In this document: positions 1 to 6,486 of the stretch, in pieces | How positions within the stretch are numbered: position 1 is the stretch's first letter | Layout of the letters: every line of letters begins with the position of its first letter | From: Flavipsychrobacter sp. | GTDB lineage: Bacteria > Bacteroidota > Bacteroidia > Chitinophagales > Chitinophagaceae | NCBI GenBank assembly: GCA_021156265.1 | Contig: JAJNBR010000089.1 | Location: 1-10,416 of the forward strand | Length of the DNA stretch: 10,416 nt | Reading direction: 5' to 3' | Position numbers and translations under genes: made by a program | The notes under the pieces: generated by a model | Databases searched by the model: none | What the model was told of the DNA's origin: nothing | The model's input: only the letters and a program-made list of their open reading frames with translations

Positions 1-755
1 GCCTGCGTTTACGATACCCATATCCATGCCGGCTTTGATAGCATGCAGCAGGAACACACTGTGTATCGCCTCGCGCACTACGTCATTGCCACGGAAAGAG
101 AACGAAACGTTACTTACACCACCGCTCACTTTCGTCAGCGGCATTTTTTCTTTGATGATGCGGGTAGCTTCAATGAACTCTACAGCGTAGTTATTATGCT
201 CTTCGATACCCGTTGCTATCGCAAATATGTTGGGATCGAAGATGATATCCTCCGGGTGGTAGCCCACCTGTTCGGTGAGTATTTTATAAGCGCGTTCGCA
301 GATGTCCACTCTGCGCTGTAAAGAATCGGCCTGCCCGGCTTCGTCAAATGCCATTACGATAACGGCAGCACCAAAGCTTTTACAAATAAACGCCTGCTCT
401 ATGAATTTCTCTTCGCCTTCTTTCAGCGATATGGAGTTAACGATACACTTGCCCTGCACGCACTTCAAGCCCGCCTCGATGATCGAGTTTGCAACAGGTT
501 GAGGTAGGTGGTCATGGCATGAACGCCGTCGAGGAGGGCATCATCCATGTTTATATCCAGTACCTGGGCTCCGCTTTCTACCTGCTGGCGCGCTACGGAC
601 AGCGCCTCTTCATACTTGTTCTCCCGAACCAGGCGCGCAAATTTCTTTGAACCGGTAACGTTGGTACGCTCACCTACATTCACAAAATTGGTTTCCGGGC
701 GTACTACCAACGGCTCCAGTCCACTTAAACGAAGAAACGGTTTTATTGAAGGCAT
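1..755 (-). pseudogene. metH: Methionine synthase, pterin-binding module, frameshifted and 3'-truncated by window edge
   Basis: Intact MetH transfers a methyl group from methyltetrahydrofolate via cobalamin to homocysteine in the cytoplasm. In many Bacteroidota the enzyme is split, and the second protein starts with the pterin-binding domain, as here (ATG at 755-753). Visible motifs in the first frame are NVGERTNVTGSKKF (residues 26-39) and DINMDDALLDG (67-77). After Q89 (codon 491-489) that frame runs into a stop at 465. Homology resumes at about 486 in another frame (SIIEAGLKCVQGK, then VMAFDEAGQAD, DIIFDPNIFAIATGIEEHN, SGGVSNVSFSFRGND) and stays open to base 1. Compared with the E. coli family sequence as I recall it, about 17 residues are missing between these parts, including the conserved IMIDSSKW segment; two bases remain, so about 49 nt appear deleted. 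Either this is a real inactivating deletion or an assembly error. The cobalamin and activation domains would lie beyond the window. Identity of the family is near certain; pseudogene status is less so. Confidence 0.8.
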
Positions 756-778
756 TCTATTATATATGAAAAACGTTG

Positions 779-786
779 CAAAGGTA
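779..786 (-). promoter_or_regulatory. Candidate -7 box for metH
   Basis: Read on the minus strand the sequence is TACCTTTG, an exact match to the Bacteroidota -7 consensus TAnnTTTG. It lies 23 nt upstream of the metH ATG and just after the stop of the upstream gene, so metH could be transcribed separately. No clear -33 TTTG is visible about 19 nt further upstream, which weakens the call. Confidence 0.4.
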
Positions 787-799
787 GAAACTAATAGGG

Positions 800-1678
800 T
801 TAATTGCTGCCTTTAGGCTTTAAATATATATATACAGGCTCATTGAGTTTAGATGAGGCTTTCAGGTAATGTGTGGTTGTGTCCAGGGTGAGTTGAAGCA
901 TTGCGGTATTAGATGGCTCGCGGCCTTCATGGATGGCTACCAGGGCGATCGTATCAACATTACCTGTCAAACGGATATCCAGTCGTTTCCTGCCCGCAGT
1001 AAGTGCATGGCGGGAAAGCAGGGTTTTGCCGTTGTGCAGTACTGACACCACATCGCCGTCGATATGCTGGTCGTCCCAAAGCTGCAATGTTACCTTGGGT
1101 GCATTATAAACCGCTTCGAAGGCCTTCCTGGTGGTCACAGTTATCACATTGCCATAAGCCGTATCGCGTTCGATCAGCTTTGCTTTTAGCGGACGAAGTA
1201 TACTATCGGCGGCGGGGCTTTGCTTCATAAGCTTATCCAGTACATCTGCGGCGCTGTACAGGGTGATGCTTCCTTTGCCGCATGGCGTTTTCCCGCCTAA
1301 GCGGTAGCCCGTAAAATTTCCTTTCAGCGCTTTCCCTTTCTTCAGGCCTGCGAGTTTCAGGCGGGCATGAACGAAGCAAAAACTATCGCGGGCAACCGAT
1401 GACCTTGTGTCGGTAATGCCCGACTCCCTGAATACAAGTTCTTTTTTATTGCTGTTAATGGTACCGGTGATGGCAGACTTTGTCTGGTGCCTGCCGCCGA
1501 TGTCTGTTACAGAATAGCCTTTAATGCTGCCGGCGGAATCGGTGAATTGTAATTTGTACGAGTAACTACCACCATCATGAAGTGTGAGTGCCCCGATAAG
1601 CACGTACTCCTGCGCCGACAAGCTAACGTCATAGAGCAGTAAAAACAGGAAAGCTATGTATTTGAAAGCTTTGAGCAC
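800..1678 (-). CDS. Secreted protein of unknown function with a DGD-containing C-terminal domain
   Basis: Starting from the GTG at 1678-1676 the product is 292 aa with a clean signal peptide (LKAFKY, then a hydrophobic run FLFLLL, cleavage near SLSA-Q at residues 19-23). A TTG at 1705 is in frame and would add nine residues including acidic ones before the signal peptide, so I prefer GTG. Residues about 25-143 form a beta-rich segment (SYSYKLQFTDSAGSIKGYSV; GNFTG; two Cys, C101 and C133). Residues about 195-285 hold LQLWDDQHIDGDVVSVLHNG (about 198-217), a pattern I recognise from the C-termini of many exported Bacteroidota proteins; it lacks an assigned function that I know of. The PSNTAML stretch downstream belongs to the same pattern. 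No catalytic motif is evident. It is probably periplasmic or surface exposed. It is divergent from the paralog array, with 44 bp between the starts, and sits 44 bp upstream of metH on the same strand. Confidence 0.75.
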   Translation of the reverse strand: MLKAFKYIAFLFLLLYDVSLSAQEYVLIGALTLHDGGSYSYKLQFTDSAGSIKGYSVTDIGGRHQTKSAITGTINSNKKELVFRESGITDTRSSVARDSFCFVHARLKLAGLKKGKALKGNFTGYRLGGKTPCGKGSITLYSAADVLDKLMKQSPAADSILRPLKAKLIERDTAYGNVITVTTRKAFEAVYNAPKVTLQLWDDQHIDGDVVSVLHNGKTLLSRHALTAGRKRLDIRLTGNVDTIALVAIHEGREPSNTAMLQLTLDTTTHYLKASSKLNEPVYIYLKPKGSN

Positions 1679-1699
1679 AAATATTTCGTTTATATCTTG
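1670..1699 (+). promoter_or_regulatory. Weak candidate promoter for the paralog array
   Basis: TTTG (1670-1673) is followed after 19 nt by TATCTTG (1693-1699), an imperfect version of TAnnTTTG with the correct spacing for the Bacteroidota housekeeping sigma factor. Transcription would start near 1706, giving a leader of about 16 nt before the ATG at 1723. The -7 box is not exact, so this is tentative. It overlaps the start of the divergent gene. Confidence 0.25.
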
Positions 1700-1722
1700 C
1701 TGCAAAATACTTTAAAACCCCT

Positions 1723-2202
1723 ATGAAAAACCTTATTTGCTCTATCGTTCTTGTCATGACCGGACTATTACTTAATATAGAACCGGCCTACGCAGCCTTC
1801 CCTACTCAGGACGAACTTGCAGTTTCCGTTGAAACCGAAAAGCGGTCTTTTGAAGAATTCATTAATGTTACGATCGAAAAATATCACCTGCCTGCCCCGC
1901 CTATTGGCGATGGTGGCGTAGAAGGGAACTCTGCCCTGAGTATTGCTTCGCTGGCACTGGGTGTTGCAGGTTTTGCTGCTATCGTGATCTCCCTTTCGTT
2001 CTTTCCCCTTTGGGGGTTGGTGCTGGCAGGCGGAGCTGCACTGGGCATCGCTGCTATTATCCTTGGTGCAATGGGTTCGCGCAGAAGACCATTACGCGGC
2101 ATAGGCATCGCCGGTTTTGTAATGGGGATAATAGATGTTTCCATCCTTCTTGTAGTTGGCTTTTTTGCGTTGCTTCTTGCGGTCTTTTTGGGCGGATTTT
2201 AG
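1723..2202 (+). CDS. Array protein 1: exported small membrane protein, DUF4190-like C-terminal half
   Basis: This is a 159-aa protein of unknown function. It has a signal peptide (residues 1-24, cleavage AYA-AFP), then a conserved polar stretch with TEKRSFEEFINVTIEKYHLPAPP (38-60), likely a short amphipathic helix followed by a Pro-rich linker. Three hydrophobic segments follow (about 71-91, 96-117 and 127-157). The last two are separated by the basic loop RRRPLRG (120-126). The patterns SIASLALGV, LGIAAIILGAMG and RGIGIAGFVMGIID resemble the DUF4190 membrane family, which also has helix pairs around a basic loop; this is resemblance by eye, not a profile hit. The start is supported by the signal peptide and by the leader shared with its paralogs. 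First gene of the array; its promoter must lie in the 44 bp shared with the divergent secreted-protein gene. Confidence 0.8.
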   Translation: MKNLICSIVLVMTGLLLNIEPAYAAFPTQDELAVSVETEKRSFEEFINVTIEKYHLPAPPIGDGGVEGNSALSIASLALGVAGFAAIVISLSFFPLWGLVLAGGAALGIAAIILGAMGSRRRPLRGIGIAGFVMGIIDVSILLVVGFFALLLAVFLGGF

Positions 2203-2244
2203 CTTGCTTGCTTATCCGGTAGAGAAAAGAAACTTTAAACCTTT

Positions 2245-2718
2245 ATGAAAAATCTTATTTACTCAATTGTTTTGCTGGTACTTGCGCTCATATCTACTAC
2301 ACAGCCAGCCCATGCTGCATTCCCGGCCTATTATGAGCCTGCAGTTTCCGCTAAAACCGAAAAGCGGTCTTTTGAAGAATTTATCAACGCAACCATAGAA
2401 AAATACAACCTGCCGGTACCGGCTATGAGCGATGGTGAAGTAGAAGGGAGCGGAGCATTGAGTATTGCGGCGCTGGCATTAGCTATAGCGGGTTTTGGTG
2501 CGCTGTTGCTGGCGGCTCACCTGTGGGCGGCATTTTGGCTAATTCCTGCTACGGTATTTGGTATCACTGCTATCGTCCTTGGCGCTATAGGTATGCGCAG
2601 GCGACCACTACGAGGCATGGGCATTGCAGCTTTAGCATTGGGTGTAGTAGACGTAGCTATACTTCTCATCATCGGCTTTTTTGCATTTATTTTTGCCATC
2701 TTAAACGGTGATTTATAA
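2245..2718 (+). CDS. Array protein 2: exported small membrane protein, DUF4190-like C-terminal half
   Basis: This 157-aa paralog has the same architecture: signal peptide 1-24 (AHA-AFP), conserved block KTEKRSFEEFINATIEKYNL (37-56), then hydrophobic segments at about 71-91, 95-115 and 125-152, with the basic loop MRRRPLRG at 117-124. It is the copy closest to protein 1 in the conserved block at DNA level (28 identical bases). Compared with protein 1 the linker before the first membrane segment reads MSDGEVEGSG and is acidic. It ends in NGDL. It lies 42 bp after gene 1 and 26 bp before gene 3, so it is probably in the same transcript. Function is unknown. Confidence 0.8.
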   Translation: MKNLIYSIVLLVLALISTTQPAHAAFPAYYEPAVSAKTEKRSFEEFINATIEKYNLPVPAMSDGEVEGSGALSIAALALAIAGFGALLLAAHLWAAFWLIPATVFGITAIVLGAIGMRRRPLRGMGIAALALGVVDVAILLIIGFFAFIFAILNGDL

Positions 2719-2744
2719 CCTTATCCTGAAAAATATTTAACCCT

Positions 2745-3239
2745 ATGAAAATCCTTTTTTATTCTCTCGTATGCGCAACAATAGCGCTTTTCTTTAGTGT
2801 GCAGCCTGTCCGTGCTGCATTCCCCTCGCACACCGAGGCAACGCACAATGTTTCTACCAAAACCGAAAGGCGCTCCTTCGAGGAGTTTATCAACGCAACC
2901 ATTCAAAAATACAGCCTGCCTGTTCCGCCTGTCGGCGATGCAGTTGGCAATGATGGAGGGATATTAAATATCATTTCCTTTGCACTTGGGCTGGGCGGAT
3001 TAGCAGCGATTCTGGTAGGTGCTTTTGTGCCAGCCATGACAGCTATTTTAATCACGATTGCGGTAGGGCTTGGCATAGGCGCCATCATAACGGGTGCAAA
3101 AGGAAAGAAACGTGGTCCGCTGCGCGGGCTTGGCGTTGCCGGATTTATTTTAGGCATCATAGACCTCGCAGCACTGGTAATAGCCTTGCTCGCCCTGATC
3201 GTTGTTCTGGCGTTCATTTTGTTTTTGTATAGTGAATAG
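2745..3239 (+). CDS. Array protein 3: exported small membrane protein, DUF4190-like C-terminal half
   Basis: This is the longest copy at 164 aa. The signal peptide is residues 1-24 (VRA-AFP). The conserved block TERRSFEEFINATIQKYSLP covers 40-59, preceded by a slightly longer His/Thr-rich spacer (HTEATHNVST). Hydrophobic segments lie at about 73-92, 95-118 and 129-162. The basic loop is KGKKRGPLRG (119-128), so the Arg triplet of copies 1 and 2 is replaced by Lys and Arg. The RGLGVAGFILGIIDLA stretch is the most DUF4190-like of the four. The C-terminus ends LYSE. Its leader TATTTAACCCT is the most diverged in sequence, but directly abuts the ATG. Function is unknown. Confidence 0.8.
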   Translation: MKILFYSLVCATIALFFSVQPVRAAFPSHTEATHNVSTKTERRSFEEFINATIQKYSLPVPPVGDAVGNDGGILNIISFALGLGGLAAILVGAFVPAMTAILITIAVGLGIGAIITGAKGKKRGPLRGLGVAGFILGIIDLAALVIALLALIVVLAFILFLYSE

Positions 3240-3268
3240 AGGAAATCTGCTTTAAGCCTTTAGCGTAT

Positions 3269-3748
3269 ATGAAAAATTTTATTTGCTCTATTCTGGCCTT
3301 ACTCGGGTTCGTACTTTATACAGAAACGACGTACGCGGCATTCCCTGCACACAGTGAGCCCGCTGTTTCGGTAAAAACTGAAAAGCGCTCTTTCCGGGAA
3401 TTTATCAACTCGGCTATCGAAAGGCATCAACTACCTGCTCCGGCTGTCGGCGATGAAACAGATGAAGGTGGAAAGTTTTTAAACCTTTTTGCATTCGGAC
3501 TTGGGATGACCGGGTTAATCGCTCTTATTGCTGCGTTTTTGGTGCCGACATTCATATGGGTATTAGGGACGGTTGCCGTTGTGACGGGAGTAGCCGCGAT
3601 CATCGCGGGAGATAAAGGCATGGAACGCAGTCCGCTGCGAGGACTTGGCACTACAGGCTTTGTTTTAGGTATTATCAACCTTTCATTGGTGTTTATTGCG
3701 TTGGTTGCAGCATTGTTCTTTCTTGCCTTTCTTTTATTTGTTAATTAA
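3269..3748 (+). CDS. Array protein 4: exported small membrane protein, DUF4190-like C-terminal half
   Basis: This 159-aa paralog is the most diverged. It has a signal peptide (1-23, TYA-AFP), a conserved block KTEKRSFREFINSAIERHQL (36-55) with Arg where the others have Glu, and hydrophobic segments at about 69-92, 93-113 and 124-158. The basic loop is degraded to GDKGMERSPLRG (114-125), with acidic residues mixed in. The leader motif is 7 nt farther from the ATG than in the other copies. The stop codon lies inside the converging ligA gene: the two reading frames overlap by 15 bp (3734-3748) around TTAATTAA, so there is no space for a separate terminator. Function is unknown. Confidence 0.8.
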   Translation: MKNFICSILALLGFVLYTETTYAAFPAHSEPAVSVKTEKRSFREFINSAIERHQLPAPAVGDETDEGGKFLNLFAFGLGMTGLIALIAAFLVPTFIWVLGTVAVVTGVAAIIAGDKGMERSPLRGLGTTGFVLGIINLSLVFIALVAALFFLAFLLFVN

Positions 3749-5830
3749 TTCAAGAAACTCGGTTTCAGTAAGAACGGTTACCGTGCCGAGCTTTTTGGCT
3801 TTTTCCAGTTTCGAACCTGCGTCTTCGCCCACCACCAGGTAGTTGAGCTTGCTGCTTACACCACTCAATAAAGTACCGCCTTTTTCTTCCACCATTGCCT
3901 CTGCTTCACTGCGTTTAAATTGGCTGAGGGTGCCCGTAAAAAGGAAAGTTTTCCCCGACAGTCCGCCTTCGGCTTGCCTATGGCTTTTGTGGTGGCTCTC
4001 CAGGTTGACACCTTCTTTTTCCAGCAGGTCTATCATGTGCCTGTTCTCGGGGTTGTGAAAGAAGTGTGCTACGGATGACGCTACTTTTGGTCCAACATCT
4101 TCCAGTGATACCAGTTTTTCTTCGTCCCAGTCATATAGCTCGCGGATGTGGTTGACTGCATTAGCCAGGGTCTTGGCCATAGTCTCACCAACATGGCGAA
4201 TACCTAAACCGAATATTACGCGGTTGAGCGGCTGTTTTTTGGAGGTCTCGATCGCAGTGCTCAGGTTCGTTATCGATTTTTCACCGAACCCCCCCAGTTG
4301 TTTGATCTTTTCGAAATCAAGATGGTATATGCCGGGGATGTCTTTCAATAACCCCAGTTCATAAAACTTAAGGATGTTTGCGCCACCGAGGTTGCGGATA
4401 TCCATAGCATCCTTGCTGGCAAAGTGAATGATGCGCTCTACCACTTGCGCCGGGCAGTTGATGTTGATGCAACGCCATACGGCTTCGTCTTCGGGACGCT
4501 CCAGTGCTTCGCTGCACACAGGACATTGTGTAGGGAAAATGATCTTTTCTTCGTTGCCGGTACGTAGTTCTGAAAGCGGTTTTACTATATATGGAATCAC
4601 ATCGCCCGCACGCTCTACCAACACCGTATCGCCTATATGCAGGTCTTTTTCACGAACTACATCTTCGTTGAACAACGAGATCGAAGTAACGGTAACACCG
4701 CCGATGGGTACAGGTTCTATCTTGGCAACGGGTGTGACGCTGCCGGTGCGGCCAACCTGGAATTCCACTCGCAGCAGTTTGCTGGTAGCCTGCCTCGCTT
4801 TGAATTTGTAGGCTACAGCCCAGCGTGGATGGTGGGTGGTCATACCCATTCGATCCTGCAGTTCGAACTGGTTTACTTTGATTACAAGACCATCTACTTC
4901 GAACGGAAGGTCGTCACGTTTTTGTTCAAACTCTTCGCAAAATTTTATGACGTCCTCAATATTATTGAAGCGTTTCATTTCCCGAACAGGCGTTGGGAAA
5001 CCCAGTGAATACAAGTATTCTAAAGAGTCGTAGTGGGTATGCAGTTTTTCAGGAACGCCCTTGCCGCGGTCCAGTGTATAATCGCTGATGTGATAAAGTA
5101 TGGCTGATAATTTTCGTTTGCTCACTTCGCGCGAATCAAGTATGCGAAGCGTGCCCGATGCAGCGTTGCGCGGGTTGGCCAGCGGGCTCAAGCCTTCAGC
5201 TGCACGCTGGCGGTTGTATTCAGCAAATACTTCTTTGTGTATCACTACTTCGCCGCGTATCTCTATCTGCGATATGCCGTCTTTTGCAAATGTTGCAGAT
5301 AAAGGAATGGAACGGATCTGCTTAATGTTCACCGTCACATCTTCGCCCATGATGCCGTCGCCACGGGTAGCGCCGCGTACCAGTTTCCCGTCTTCAAATA
5401 TTATGGACACACTGGCGCCGTCGTATTTCGGTTCAGCGCAATACTCAATTTGATCTATACCAGCCAGCTCGCGACAGCGCCTGTCCCAGTCACGCAGATC
5501 ATCGGCATTGTACGTATTGTCGAGACTGAGCATGGGCACCAGGTGGCTGACAGCGGGGAATTTTTCGCTCAAGCCGAGTGCCACGCGTTGAGTGGGAGAA
5601 TCCGCAGTCACCTGCTCAGGATATTGTTCTTCCAGCGCTTTCAGCTTTTTGAACAGCGTGTCATATTCAACATCAGCCAGCACAGGTTCGCTCTGCACAT
5701 AGTATTTCCAGTCGGCATAGTTGATAACTTCGCGTAAAGCCTCTATCCCTTCTTCAACATTAGTATTTTCACTGGTCAATAAGCTTTTCGCCTGTTGGTA
5801 AAGGCGCTGTTCATCCTGGCTTGTGTACAT
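3734..5830 (-). CDS. ligA: NAD+-dependent DNA ligase LigA
   Basis: LigA seals single-strand nicks during replication and repair, using NAD+ as adenylate donor. The 698-aa product is of usual family length and complete. The adenylation domain carries the nucleophile Lys135 in KYDG (135-138), EIRGEV (190-195), DGLVIKVN (313-320) and AVAYKFKA (338-345). The OB domain follows. A Cys4 zinc finger is formed by C436, C439, C454 and C459. Helix-hairpin-helix repeats are seen around GFGEKS (514-519), GIRHVGE (543-549) and LEDVGPKVAS (576-585), and a BRCT domain from about 623 to the end (GKTFLFTGTL; NYLVVGEDAGSKLEKA). I chose the ATG at 5830 (MYTSQDEQRLYQQ) because an upstream ATG at 5911 lies inside the preceding yciO-like gene and would add an Arg-rich non-family extension. 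It starts 14 nt after the yciO-like stop, last gene of the unit. Confidence 0.97.
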   Translation of the reverse strand: MYTSQDEQRLYQQAKSLLTSENTNVEEGIEALREVINYADWKYYVQSEPVLADVEYDTLFKKLKALEEQYPEQVTADSPTQRVALGLSEKFPAVSHLVPMLSLDNTYNADDLRDWDRRCRELAGIDQIEYCAEPKYDGASVSIIFEDGKLVRGATRGDGIMGEDVTVNIKQIRSIPLSATFAKDGISQIEIRGEVVIHKEVFAEYNRQRAAEGLSPLANPRNAASGTLRILDSREVSKRKLSAILYHISDYTLDRGKGVPEKLHTHYDSLEYLYSLGFPTPVREMKRFNNIEDVIKFCEEFEQKRDDLPFEVDGLVIKVNQFELQDRMGMTTHHPRWAVAYKFKARQATSKLLRVEFQVGRTGSVTPVAKIEPVPIGGVTVTSISLFNEDVVREKDLHIGDTVLVERAGDVIPYIVKPLSELRTGNEEKIIFPTQCPVCSEALERPEDEAVWRCININCPAQVVERIIHFASKDAMDIRNLGGANILKFYELGLLKDIPGIYHLDFEKIKQLGGFGEKSITNLSTAIETSKKQPLNRVIFGLGIRHVGETMAKTLANAVNHIRELYDWDEEKLVSLEDVGPKVASSVAHFFHNPENRHMIDLLEKEGVNLESHHKSHRQAEGGLSGKTFLFTGTLSQFKRSEAEAMVEEKGGTLLSGVSSKLNYLVVGEDAGSKLEKAKKLGTVTVLTETEFLELINK

Positions 5831-5844
5831 GGCACAAAGAAACT

Positions 5845-6465
5845 TTATCCCAGCAAATTTTCCCAATCGCCTGCGCCTTCGCGCACCAGCTGGGCTGTAC
5901 CCGTGGTGCAATCAATAACAGTTGAAGGTATAATACCGCCCATGCCGCCATTTATTACTATGTCAACCTGTTTGACAAACCGGTCATGCATCAGTTCAGG
6001 ATCGGTGTAATATTCTACGTCTTCGTCCATCGGGAGTGATACACTCATTATGGGATGTCCCAATTCGCGGACTATGGCCATGCTGATGTTATGATCAGGA
6101 ATACGGATACCGACGGTATCTTTTTTGGTTTTTAGCAGTTTAGGCACCTGTTTGCTGGCCTCGAGGATAAAAGTATATGGTCCGGGCAGCGCCGTTTTCA
6201 ACAAGCGAAACATCGGTGTGCTGATGCTTTTGGCGAAATCACTCAGATGACTCAGGTCATTGCAAACAAAACTGAACTGCGCTTTTTTCGGGTCGATGTC
6301 TTTAATGCGGCATATTCGCTCTATAGCGGAAGTGTTGTAGATGTCGCAGCCTAGTCCGTAAATGGTATCGGTCGGATAGATGATCACGCCGCCACCCCTC
6401 AGGCAGTCAACAACTGTTTTAATATTCCGCGCTTGCGGATCGTCGGGGTGGATATGAAGTAACAT
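5845..6465 (-). CDS. yciO: YciO-type member of the Sua5/YrdC/YciO family
   Basis: The 206-aa product matches E. coli YciO in length and over its whole extent: IHPDDPQ at the start, GGGVIIYPTDTIYGLGC (about 24-40), AIERICRIKDID, PGPYTFILEASKQVP, GIRIPDHNI, INGGMGGIIPSTVIDCT and VREGAGD near the end. The family fold binds RNA and ATP, and TsaC/Sua5 members make threonylcarbamoyl-AMP for t6A37 of tRNA. This protein lacks two features of those members: the Lys/Arg KxRP motif after the first helix (RIKDIDP here), and the SxSAN motif (SVSLPM here). It therefore belongs to the YciO branch, whose physiological role is unsettled; I would not assign it as the t6A enzyme. It follows the kinase gene after 21 nt and precedes ligA by 14 nt. 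Confidence 0.88.
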   Translation of the reverse strand: MLLHIHPDDPQARNIKTVVDCLRGGGVIIYPTDTIYGLGCDIYNTSAIERICRIKDIDPKKAQFSFVCNDLSHLSDFAKSISTPMFRLLKTALPGPYTFILEASKQVPKLLKTKKDTVGIRIPDHNISMAIVRELGHPIMSVSLPMDEDVEYYTDPELMHDRFVKQVDIVINGGMGGIIPSTVIDCTTGTAQLVREGAGDWENLLG

Positions 6466-6486
6466 TACCGCTAAGGTAACAATTAG

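Larger units (their letters stand above)
1710..3748 (+). repeat. Tandem array of four paralogous genes, each with the same leader
   Basis: Four same-strand genes of one family lie head to tail with gaps of 42, 26 and 29 bp. Each carries a related leader just before its start: CTTTAAAACCCCT (1710-1722), CTTTAAACCTTT (2233-2244), TATTTAACCCT (2734-2744) and CTTTAAGCCTTT (3250-3261, here 7 nt farther from the ATG). The first two genes share an identical 28-nt block (1832-1859 and 2354-2381) covering the TEKRSFEEF codons. Elsewhere the copies have diverged substantially, so the duplications are not very recent. The unit of duplication appears to be leader plus gene. No terminator-like hairpin is seen in the gaps, so co-transcription is likely. 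Confidence 0.85.

Noticed and set aside
4637..5008. A 123-codon plus-strand reading frame
   Set aside because: It lies wholly inside ligA on the opposite strand, with no family features; a shadow of the ligase reading frame.
5831..5911. A 27-residue N-terminal extension of LigA from an ATG at 5911
   Set aside because: It lies within the yciO-like gene, is Arg-rich and not of the ligase family, and the family start matches the ATG at 5830.
6466..6486. Small inverted repeat TTACC-GCTAA-GGTAA in front of the yciO-like gene, possibly an operator or promoter
   Set aside because: Only 5 bp per arm, and the nearby TACCTTAG is an inexact -7 box without a -33 partner; chance cannot be excluded.
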